Assembly (NCBI RefSeq): GCF_921293095.1
Contig: NC_060248.1
Coordinates: 130,212,972 to 130,276,971 of the forward strand
Direction: 5' to 3'
Source: Ischnura elegans
Taxonomy: Eukaryota; Arthropoda; Insecta; Odonata; Coenagrionidae
DNA length: 64,000 nt
A program made the position numbers and the translations under genes. This document shows positions 23,601 through 35,600 of the stretch, one piece after another. The first letter of the stretch is position 1; every line of letters begins with the position of its first letter. Under the pieces are notes generated by a model that saw nothing but the letters and a program-made list of their open reading frames with translations, ran no database searches and was not told where the DNA came from.

Positions 23601-26600
23601 AAGTGACTCTGACCTTCATTTAGTATAAGACGGTAAAATACCATGGTTTTAGTTCCCATTCAATTGTACCCATAGGATGTAAGGCGATCACGCCACTTGT
23701 GCAGTGACGTGATTGGCTAAAATTCAAAGTGAGTGACGTGTGTCAGCTTTCCGTAACGGAAAAATCGGGAATAGCGAGGTTACGTGGTAGGAGGAGAAGT
23801 GGGGATGAAGTCATTTGGTGAACGGACACGGTACTGGTCTGTTGGTCGAGAGGGAGACAAGCCTGTCTCGAGGTACCAGCAGTGAGAGAGCACATAATTG
23901 GGAGCTGGCAGTCAATGCTCAGCTGTGAGAGGGAAGGAGACCCAAGAAAGGCAACGGCTGTGATTGCAGAGGTGTGTGACGGAGAGCGACCGGGGGAAGT
24001 GGAGCAGTTTCTGATTCCGGAGCACGGATAAAGGTGCTGGCCCAGGCGTTTGAGAAGGCGACATCTGTGCCGAAAGTGAGGCCGTCGCTGCGCTTGTGGG
24101 CCGTTTTCATCCGGAGCAGCCAAAAAGCTCCCCGAATCGCTGGCGACGGAGTCGTCGGGAACCACAGACTGCCATGCCCATAAGTATCAATCTCCAGTAA
24201 TAATTCCCGTATTATCACATTCCCAAGTGCTTCAAGCAGTACCAAGAGGGTAAAGATTACCACTCTAAAGTCCGTCTACTTCATCCAAATACCGGTGATT
24301 CATGTAAAGACCAATCAAGTCACTTTCGCAAGAGTTCATGCGAGACTGCAAAAAGTCAATAACTGCACCGAGTTTTTAAATAGTTAATTGAACAGAAAAG
24401 GACTATTGATTGCACGTCTTACGCCTGTAAATAAGGGCAATTTAATGTATCATAATTTCCCGTCTTTCCAGGAGGCAGACGAGGAACATGTAATGGCTTT
24501 TCAATTCTTATTTCTTTGTGTCATCAAGGGTATTTCATCTTTTTGCTTGTGTTCATTCATCCATCATTAGTTTGTAGATTAGGCTTAGTATTGTTCAAGG
24601 GTGATTTTTCATCAGTGCGTTGATGGTTTTTCGTTGTTTTCGCCAAAGTCTCAATAATAAATGGTGATTTTTGTGCATAATGTAAAAGGTCAGTGTTCAT
24701 TCGTCGGATCCTCAAACCCTTGTCCGTGCGTGAGTCAAACAACCAGTGTCCGCATTGTCATATTGTCCACCCGTATTAACAATTATTTAATCCTGGGAGT
24801 TTGGAACGTCCTTGCTTCTACCGGCAAAGCTAGTTCGTGGGCCGCGGTTTTGGGTGGCGCCCTAATAAACGATCTAAGATCGTATTCTTCTGCAATATTT
24901 TTCCCAAAATCACATTCTACCGAAACCAGATTTCGGAGTGGCGAGCTGTCGGGGAAGGAAAGAAGGAGGGGGTAACACTCGGGGGCGTGAGGGCTGAGAC
25001 GGGTCGACGGGCTGGCAGGGAAACGGGCCTGTTCCGTCACAATATATATATATATATTTTTTTTAAAGAGAACCACATACAGCATACAGTTGCCATTTCA
25101 TAGTGGCCAGGTAAAAATACATAAATTAGAGGGCGGAGACGCAATATAACAAGTAGAAAACAATAATTACATTTACAAAAACAAAAGGATAACAATAATG
25201 TGCAGGTACAGCCTACTTTGGTGACAAATAGGATAGGGAAAGGCTTATGAAGGATTTCAATGGAAGTGCAAAGGGGTCGATGTGTGGAGGGAGTGAGTTC
25301 AACACAGAAGTAAAAGAAAAAGGAACGTTTAGTACATTTAAATTGGTCGTTCACAGTGAGAGATTATTGAATGTTTTTTTTTCTTCACATTTACTTTCGA
25401 GAGAATATGAGAACCTCACCAAAGCGCTCCTTTCAAGCTTATAAGCAAGGACACTGAGCAGTGTGGTTTGCTTACGCGGTCCTTCAGGCAAGAATCAGAT
25501 TAAGAGGAAGATTCACCGTTGAGGAGATGGTAGATAGCATCTACAGGATTACGGCAGGTACTTTTCTCCGTTCTTCCATTCTCACGCACCCAGGAATGGG
25601 TGTTGCGTCATCCTCTGCAAAGCCCTGCCACTTTTCCTTTTTTTCAGACCTCGGCTCATGTTGCGTGTTCACTGACAATGAGATGTGTGTCCTCCAACTG
25701 TTCACTCTAATTTCTCTCTTCTCAAGAGAATGCCCTCCTTTTGTGTCTCATTGTACACCCCTCATTGCCAGCACAAAAATTGTCTGCTCACGGCATTGAC
25801 AGCAGTAACAGGGTGGGCGCAGGTCGAACTACTTATTCACTGTTCACTTATCCACTCATTCATTCAAACAGACATTCACCTCAATACAAAAAATAATAGG
25901 CCTTTTGGCTGCCAGTCAACACATCCAATGCAAGCCCGATTTTCATGAAAGTCGACAGAATCGGCCGATAAAATAAGAGAGAAAAATAGAGAGAGGCTTT
26001 TGCACCATTACTTCCGTTCAAATACTGCTTTTTACAAACGGCGCACTCGGGTCGAAAGAGGGAAGTTTGCTGAATGCCATGCACACGATCGGAAGACTCC
26101 GAAGTGGATATTATTCACGTACGGAGGTGAAGGAAGGGCTCCCGGAAGAGCACGTCAATTGACGGCTTGGATGGGACCACGTCAATTGACGTGCTCCACG
26201 CTGAATGTGTTAAGGGGTGCTGTCACTCTGTATCTGTTTTTTTAGGATTGTTTTATTTAAATAACTCAACTTATCAGGAAGACTCTTGGTGTTGGCTACA
26301 GCCTTTGCATGACACACTCAGGTTGATAGTACCACTGCTCTGTGGGAGGGATGGTGATGGCTGTGAGTATTCATATTGAAAAGTTGGTATTGATATACAA
26401 CAATTCAAACCAGTGGAAACCCGGGGAAGGCTTCATGTAAATAATTCACTGGGAAAGAAATACATTTTAATAGAGCTGATTCAATGATTATTATTGAAAT
26501 TGATTTTTCCATCATTGTTTTGATTCTTTTCGCAGGCAGGAACGTTTTGGGAGATGTGTGAAAGACTAGATGTTGCCCTTGCGTCTCCACATGTGGTTCG

Positions 26601-29600
26601 CATTGCAAGGACTGTGGCATCAATGCTCTACCTAGTCCATCTGCACGCTTGTGCCTATTATTTGTTTTCAACATGGGAAGGAATCGCCTCCAATGGTTGG
26701 GTCTTCTCTGGCAGGGGAAATGCGTAAGTTACTTTTCTGTGATACTGTTCATATTATTCAGTGTTCATTGCCTTTTGCATTTTAATGTAAAATATTTATG
26801 TGGTTCAGGGTTGAGTATTTGTAGTACATGTATATTTTCATTCAATCGGGAATGGCAAAACAATGTAAGGTGTGACATCTAAGAATCTCCCTTTTTTTGT
26901 GTTGCCATTTTCGATGGAACACAAAAGCAATTTGTTTCTAGAATCCTGAAAGTGATAACAGTTGTTATGTAGTTGTTTGAATGGCTATCACATGTCTGGT
27001 GAGGCAAGGTTAATATTTGACCCTTGGTCTTGAGGACTTTTTTAGTCTAGGGGAAATCATTGGCAATATCTTGAAGAAAATTATTTTTGCTGGAGAAGAA
27101 CCTTGTTGATTGGATATATTTTCATATTTAGAAAGTTTTAAGGATGGAATTTTTAGCATAAGGGGTAAATTCCGTATTTGAAGGCATGTGTCACATTTGC
27201 TGTGAACTACAGAGAGATTAATATGTAATCACTGTATAATTTTTTTGATTTTTTTGGATAATTTAACATACAAATTTGACCTTCTTTCACCAATAATACC
27301 ATTTTAATGTGACCTTCAAAGTAATTTTGCTTTCATTTAATTTTCATTTAAATATTTATAGATAATTTATTAGAAGAATATTCATAATTTCCTTGCTCTT
27401 CCGATTGCATTCATTTAATGAATAATTTTTATTTGCAGGTACATCCGTTGCTTTTATTTTGCCACCAAAACTGCTACATCGATTGGGAAAAATCCTAAGC
27501 CAGTGAATGAAGCAGAGTACTTATTCATGACATGGAGCTGGCTATCAGGAGTGTTTGTCTTTGCCTTGCTCATAGGCCAGGTATATTTGATTGATTTATA
27601 AAAATAATCAGAAAGACTGAGTGGGTGAACAATTATGCTCATGAATTGCTTCGTGTCATCTTTTTGCAGATTAGAGACATTGTGGCCACTGCTTCCAAAA
27701 CTCGCTCAGAATTCCAACGTCTGCTAGATGAGACGATTCACTATATGCGTCGTATTCACTTGCCAGAGGGCGCTCAGAAGAGGGTCTTCCAATGGTTAAC
27801 GCACACTTGGGAGCATCAACAAGTTCTTGGTGAGTGAAATTCTCACTCATTATATTTCGCTTGAAGAATAAATATTGCTTTTTGGATTCAAGAGGTGAGA
27901 GTCTACAAAATGTGAGATGTGGTGGTAAATTTTCTGTTTGGCAAGAAAGGTAAAATTAATGTTGTGTTTACTTTGGTCACAGTCACGGACTTAGTTTAAT
28001 ACAGGTACAGGTCGAGGTCAAAGACTTGTTGCTCCCTTCGATTGAGAGAGTCGGCAAATGCAGGTTTGCAATTCATTAAAATGACTCATATCATAGATGA
28101 TGTGAGGCAAATAAGAACTCTCATACAAAAAAATTACATTTACTTAGTACAATATTAACCCTCGTGATGCTATCTGAAATATAATGGACTTGGAAAAAAA
28201 TAAACATATTTCCTTACGTATTTAAATTTGCTTTTTTAATTATTGCGGTTAAACTAGTTTATAATAATAAATCTTTTTTTTAATCTTTACTGAAGTATAA
28301 ATGTTTTTATTTCAATGTCATAAAGTTGAAATAATTTGTTGAAATCTTTTAAGAGCTGATATATAGACCTACAACACTTAAAGGGTCAATAATATGATTC
28401 TTGCATGGGCAGGAGATTTTGAAGACAAGGTTTTGCCAGGACCACAACCCATTTGTGATGTACCATTAGTAACCAAACAATCAGTATTTGTCGGGTCAAA
28501 GTGACGTTAGAGGCAGTGCTCAGCACACCATAACCATGATGGTTATTTCTGGCATCGTAAACTGTTGAGATTAGCATGACCAAAATAACAAATATTGGTC
28601 TGATCAGTGGGTGCAATCAGCTGCACTGGGCTCAGTGATCGGTTGATTGTGATGTCATGATGACTTGGTGGAAGCGTATCGAATGCGACAGTATGCAGCA
28701 TGACTCTCACTTGTTTTCCTCCCTTCTGCTTCGTAATGGTCGGATGTGAGCATGGTATTTCTACACCCACTAAAACGACAGGTGCTCAGTGTGACAAGTT
28801 CTGTTCATTGCCATACAGGGATGGATTAAGGTCATTGTTTCATCTTTGTTACTGCGTCACTATAAATTGGCAGAAATGCTGTATGTGAGCAACTCCTTGC
28901 GTAGTACATATGTGATAACTTGAGCGTTCCCTTTCCTGTTGTGATATTTCACAGATGAGCAAGAAGTGCTGGAGTGGCTCCCGTCTAAACTCCGTGGAGA
29001 TGTTGCATTGGATGTGCATGAAGTCTCCCTGTCTAAAGTCCATCTGTTCCGTCATTGTGGGCAGCAGCTCCTCCGTCAGTTGGTGCTGAAATTGCGGCCT
29101 GTGCTCTACCTACCAGGGGATTACATCTGTAGAAAAGTGAGAGAAACTGTAATTATATTTTTTAAATTGGCAGTAGCAGATGTAGTTAACTCTTATTGAT
29201 ACTGCTATGTGTACAATATACCTTTATAGCTCTGGAAGCTTACTCTATTTTTTTTATCTTGAAAAAGGATTTATAGTGAGTGTGCCGTGAGTATTCTTCT
29301 GCTGTATCCATCTGAAATTTTAAATCTCTGTTGTTCAATTGTACGTGATTTCTTTATTTCTTTCTGCCAGTTATTCCTCATCATCGCATCCTATCTCAGT
29401 TCTTCCTCATCTTCTACCTTTATACATATAAAAGATGGTTTCTTGAGTTTGTCCACTATGCATTTCATACAGCTGCATGGATTGTGACCAATGTTAGTAT
29501 ATAGGTGTATCTCATGCTTCCAAACCTTACTTGTGTTACTTTTTGTTGTGTCCAATGCAGCCTTTGCATAATTTTCTTATTATTGTTTGTTACGTCACAT

Positions 29601-32600
29601 CATACAACCAGTGCGATTGGATATCCTGCCAGTTAGGCACACCTCTTGACACAATTTAAGGAAAAATATAACTCAGAGTACTACACTTACCTTCCACATA
29701 GCAACGAACCTCTCAAAGACGTCTCACTATGGTCTCGAATATCGCATATGTCTCGGAGATGTCTCAGATATGTAATCGTGACACGTTCAGGATTTAAAAA
29801 AAAAAACGTATTTAAACGCCATCAATGCCTTACATATATTTATTTATTTATTTCATACACCACCGAAAACAGCACTGTTCGGCCTTTACATCGGGGCTGA
29901 TAACATTTAACAATCACAAACATCCATGCCCTGGATAAGGGTAACTTACCCAGGGGGGACTCGAACCCGCGACCTTCGGTTTAGCAGGCAAGGACTTTAC
30001 CCCGCCGCCACCGAGGCTGGCGTTTATATATATTTTTCGTTGCAATTCTGCAGTTGTGATTATTAAAATCACGACATTTAATATGGGTTTCTTATTTTCA
30101 AAAGGTCATCCATCACAAAATTTGTCGCCAAAAATGGTCGAGAAAAGTAGGCCATAACTGTATAATTTGAATTTAATTGTTTTTTTGCCTAAATTTGAAG
30201 CATACCATAGTACAAAGTCTAATGAGACATCTCATTGAACTTTTTTTTGGACATAGTGACATTTCAGAGAAGTCTCAGAGATGTCTCTGAAGCTCTCATA
30301 ATGTCTCTGAGGCGTAACATGTGATATTCAAGACATCTCAGAGACGTATTCGAGACGTATTTCTGCTATGTGGGCTATTAATCCACTTGATGCATAACTT
30401 TTTGCTAGGATATGCATTCACTTGATGTTTTTGGTCTACGCATGTACATATGGACACACATAACGACGACACAATGTTGTGGAGCAGGGTGTAAGCTGAT
30501 CCCGTGCAAGGTGTATGGAAATCGTTTTTTCCATTATATGCTGTTTACTGTCACTTGCTCACCGTCTTACTTAAATTTTGAGTCAACGGACAATATTGGG
30601 TGAATATCATCGTATCTGCTGTGTTCCTTTACCTAAAAATCTTTCTATGTGCTGCCAATTGCAAGTTTCTCACTTCTCTGGGTGCTATCCTTCCCGAGCA
30701 ATGCTGCGTGGCCTGCTTGTCAGCTGTAAATCTAAATGTTCCAAGAGTAGTTTGGTCTTACTAATGAGTTAATGAATCAGTCAGTCAGCTCATCAGTCAT
30801 CTTGCATTATGTATTAGTGATGGAAGAAGTTATTTGTGAGGCTAAAACTCTGTTCTTTTTATGTTTGGGGGCCAATTTTAATGGTTCTCTTTATGCAGGG
30901 TGAAGTGGGGAAGGAAATGTACATCATCAAAGCCGGCATTGTGGAAGTGGTTGGTCAGAAGAAGGCAGCCAATGGCAGTGAAGAGAGTGAAGTGCTTGCC
31001 ACGCTCACAGAGGGCTCTGTCTTTGGAGAGATCAGCCTCCTCGACATTGGTGGGGGGAACAAGAGGACTGCTGACGTGAGGTTTGAGTTACATTTCATCT
31101 CATTTGAGCTCTGTGTTGGATTTCCTACATGTTGCATGTCACTCCTTGTGCTTACCATCCATTTGATGTCTATTAATGTTGCTTCCTTTGGGTCGAAGGG
31201 TACCGTGTTTTGCAAGATAAAAGTTTCATGTACAAGGAGCACCTTGCTAAGTAAAATCGCAATGTGATGTGGCAGTTGCGTCTATTCGCAACACTTGTGG
31301 ATGCTATGTGGCCAGTAAGCCATTTGAAGGTAGCATTGTCATCAGCTTAGCACATAATCATCCTCTGATTATGAATTTGAAGCTCGGGCTATAAGTCTAT
31401 ATGATATGCAGGATACAGGAAATTCCCTACATTGAAGTAAATCTAGATCATACATGCAAACAGATACATCCTTCTGTATACCTCTTCATGTACAATGACA
31501 ACGATCCACAATTTTCTCCCCAGTGTATATACCAGGCACAGGTAGAGCTGCCTGTGTGAAAATTTCCACCTCTTCAGCCAAATTGGTTATGCATCAGAAT
31601 GCATGAAGGGGACAATTGGCACAAAAAAGTTTAAAGGGACCAGTGTTACCTTTCCCATGTAAGTGAAGGAGAAGATGAAAGACAGGCTTCTAGTGAGGAC
31701 GCATGATGCACATAAAATCTAGGAAGAACTCAACCTAATTGATAAATGGCATTGGGAAGGGTCCAAACAGACAACAAACAATTCCTTCAATCAATGTATT
31801 ATCGTAGATTTTTAAAAAATTTTTTTAGTTCTCATTAATTCATTTTTTTATTTACTTGGTGGTGGAACATTTTCGGTGGTCGGAAGCTATTATGTCGAAG
31901 TGATTCATGATATGAGTGATTTATGGCTATAGAGAGAAATATGTTTAATTCGAATGCATGTAATTTGAAGTCTAATATTTTTGGTCCCTTCAATTTCGAA
32001 TCAGTAAGGTTTTACTGGATGTATGTAATTATGTATAGGAAACTCCAATAGGGGTTGTTCAAAATATTAGGGTCTGATGGAGTGGTCTTTTATATACATA
32101 ATGGATATTCATTAGAAATTTTCAATCACACAATTTCTATTGAGCCACATACATATTAATGCCATGTAGTTAAATGCTTGGCAATTATTTTATAAATGGT
32201 AGAAATATATTTAGTATGTGATGAAGATGTAGGAATTTAGTTGTAATAATTTATAGCTTAAACCTGTTAATAAGTGTGGCCATAATACTATTGATATACA
32301 ATCTTTTGTGCAAGAATGTAAAAGTTGAATTCACCACAGTCATGATCTTTCTCCATCTGATGAGCGGGAGGGGCTCTCCATTTCTACCGATGCTTCATTG
32401 GGTTACTTTTCCATCGTCCACTGGGCTGATTGATGCCCAGTGCTCTAGTGACAGGCTTATATATGTATGTACTGCCATGGATGGAGATGAGAATGGAGAA
32501 GCCAGGTAGGACTTCTGCAGCCCAATTTCAAATGGGATTCCATGCTTTACTCCAGTTTAGCCCTAGACATCTGTTGAAGTTGTTGTTGGCTAGATAAATC

Positions 32601-35600
32601 TCTATGGCCTTCTTGGTGAATCTATCCCAGAATTCATTGGAACAGCAAAGCCGTTTTTGTTCGGTACCATCTTGTGGGAGGACCAATTACAACCAGCCTC
32701 TTCCACCCACGGCAGTATTCAAGAGCTCTTGCATCAATCACACCTTAGGATGATGGAAAAGTATGTGTAAGACTCGAAGTATGGGTGATTATGCAATAAC
32801 AAGATACTGAACACCAATGTAGTTTTACGGAAGTTTATTGTGACTCCAAAAAGATACATGTACACGGCACACTGTAGCACAGCCGATGATCACTTAGGCG
32901 GCCCGCACTCACTACACGTATTGCCAGTCCTCTCCTAAAAGAACTTCTAGGTCTCCCCCTAGATTAATCCATTTTCGCGCATTGCGGTACTTAACACAAT
33001 CTATCAGGATATGTCTAATATTTAACGGGTACCGACAACCATCGCATTGGGGAGGTTCCTTCTCTTCAGTAAAGAGATACGCATGGGTCAGGGGGCTGTA
33101 CCCTATCCTCAATCGTGTGAGTACTACCTCCTCTCTCCAATTACTACGAGCTGAGGAGGGCCACGCTGCTACTATGTCCTTGATGCCACGGAGCTTGTTA
33201 TTATTAAGAATCCTCCACGACTTCCTCCATTGTTCCAATACCGCATTTCTTAGTGATGCTCTTAGGTCCTCGTAGGGAACCAGCGTTGAGGCAAACTCTT
33301 CGTCACTCAGAGCTTCCTTGGCCATAGCGTCTGCTATCTCATTCCCGGCTATCCCCTCATGTCCCGGTACCCACAGAAAAGGGATATTAAGGATTGGAAT
33401 GTTTTCCACAGAAAGCCTGTGCAAAATTCACTGCAGCAGTTCACCGCTTGAACATAAAATTCTTGGAGTCCATCCACCTCTTAGCAAATGTTAAGTTTCC
33501 CTTCAATGCTTTTAATCATCACCAAACCTAGAGTAAGATTTTTGTGGAATATTTCCATCCTCTCTGCACCAGATGCACCGAGCACTTAATTGGCCCAAGG
33601 TACATAGATGTTACAGATACATGTGTTGTTTTCATTGTATATTCCTTATCTGTTCTGTGCCCTCACCTCTCATTTGCTTTTCAGGTCTAAAGGATTCTCA
33701 ACTTTGTTTGTTTTGAGTAAAGCAGACCTCAAGGAAGCCCTAGAACATCATCCTGAGGCCAAACAAGTGTTGAAAGAGAAAGCCAGGTTAGTTTGTGCAT
33801 TATGCTTTATTTTATGAGAATTTTGCACATGCAAAGTAAAGAGGGAGATTAGGGGGAGAAGCTATTCCATAGAGTAGGAATAGTGTTACTTTGTGGAAAT
33901 ACCTCAGCCTGATATTTGTACATATGTATTAAACAAGTTATATCACTTACTTATACTGCCGGTATTTAATTGCATTCAGTTGAAGAATTTTTGCATATCA
34001 TGTTGTTTTTAATAGCCTACATCAGTATTTGCAGTGATAATTGATCCTTTGGAATTCTGTGGAATGAAATGGTATACATATATAGGTATATTGATTACTA
34101 CTCAATATATTTATAGTCTTAAATTATTGTTTTTTGATTGAAACATTGCTGATATATTTATATTGTATCAAAATAGTTCATAGACAGTGTACTCCAAACT
34201 GAAATTGAGGATATGTCCTCATATGTAAGAATATGAATGTACAGTAGGGCGGATCGGAAAAATCGATTTTTTTCAAATCCATCTGGCCCAATGAAAAAAA
34301 GTTGTGGGGCCGATCAAAAATAAGGCCTGAAAAATTTGAGACCTCTAGGTGAACCCCTGACCCTCGCTCTAATGCGATTTAGGGGGGGGAGGGTCAAAAA
34401 TCTAAAAGTGTAATATTTTATGGTCATTCCCTATAGATTTTGCCGAGTTACTGCCCTTCAAGGGCGTAATTTTCGTGCATTTTGACGTATCTGCCACCGT
34501 TTAGCCACAAAATGCCTAATTTTAGTCCGCATCCGCGAAGAAAATATTCCAACGCCCACGCAGCGTCGCGGATACAAGAACGGCAGGTGGATCCCGTCCC
34601 CTCCCCGCTCGCTTCTTCCCCTCCCACGCCTCGAATACAGCAAAATTCATCCCTCGTGTGCTGCTAGGAGGGCGTTCATCTTTGATAATATAAATCGGAA
34701 GATGGTAGAAGGCAAAAAAGGATGCGTAGTGAGACGACTTATTTGACGCCTCGTCGGCGTTAAACAAATCGAGGATATCAGCTTTTAGAGAAGTGATGAA
34801 ATATTTTTAGACCTGAGAACGCAGGTAAGTAGCCTACGGTCTATGAAGAGGCCACTGGAGTGGCTATAAAGGTGTGCGAACTTTGGATATGTGCTTCTAT
34901 TCCGGTATTGTCCGACAGCTGCGACTAAATGAATTTTGGTTGAAGGCCGCTTGCGTCCTCCCCGCTCGCCTCTCCCACGCCCAAAATGCACCATAATTCA
35001 CAGCAAGTGCGTATTTCTTTGTTAAGCTAACTAATATTTGATGTTTCAGCATCGTCTGTGGAGAAACAATCACGAAAGAATTACTCAATTATCTGCTTTC
35101 CAGTCTGTATTTCTTATGTCATTGTATTCCTAGTCTTTCGCTGCTGTAAACAAAGTTTTGGAGAATTCTTTCACGAATCTCTCGTCCGTATGTATAATAA
35201 AAGGAATATTTAACTTAAAATTTGAACGTTCATCAATAGATTTTTGAATTTCCACAGCGCTAAAGTCAGATATAACCGGAGGTCTCTCTCCAGTATATCA
35301 TCAGCGGGTAGTGCTTTACGTCGATATTCTAATCTAGCAATTAACAAAATCTCGGATTGGTCGCCAAACGCATCCTTGCAACAACACAAGTTGAGTCCCT
35401 AGATTGCCCCCCCAATGTTTGTGTCGCAAATCTAAGTGAACTTAGTGCAATTAGCAAATATACCACTGCAAGGATGAAATATGATTTTATGCTTTCCCGG
35501 CGAAAGATGTGGATAAACTCTTCTCGGGATAAAAAACATTTACCCCTGAGGATGAGTTCCGATTCGGAGCTTGAAACTTTGGCCATTGCGGAAAAATTAA

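Noticed and set aside
25489-25557. Exon-like segment between CTTCAG and GGCAG|GTACTT in CNG intron 5
   Set aside because: Its length is not compatible with the phase-0 junction between exons 5 and 6, and the direct join aligns residue for residue with CNGB.
31071-31076. Donor GAC|GTGAGG for channel exon 10
   Set aside because: Using it places TAA at the start of exon 11; the donor five bases later (GTGAG|GTTTGA) keeps the frame and matches the family.
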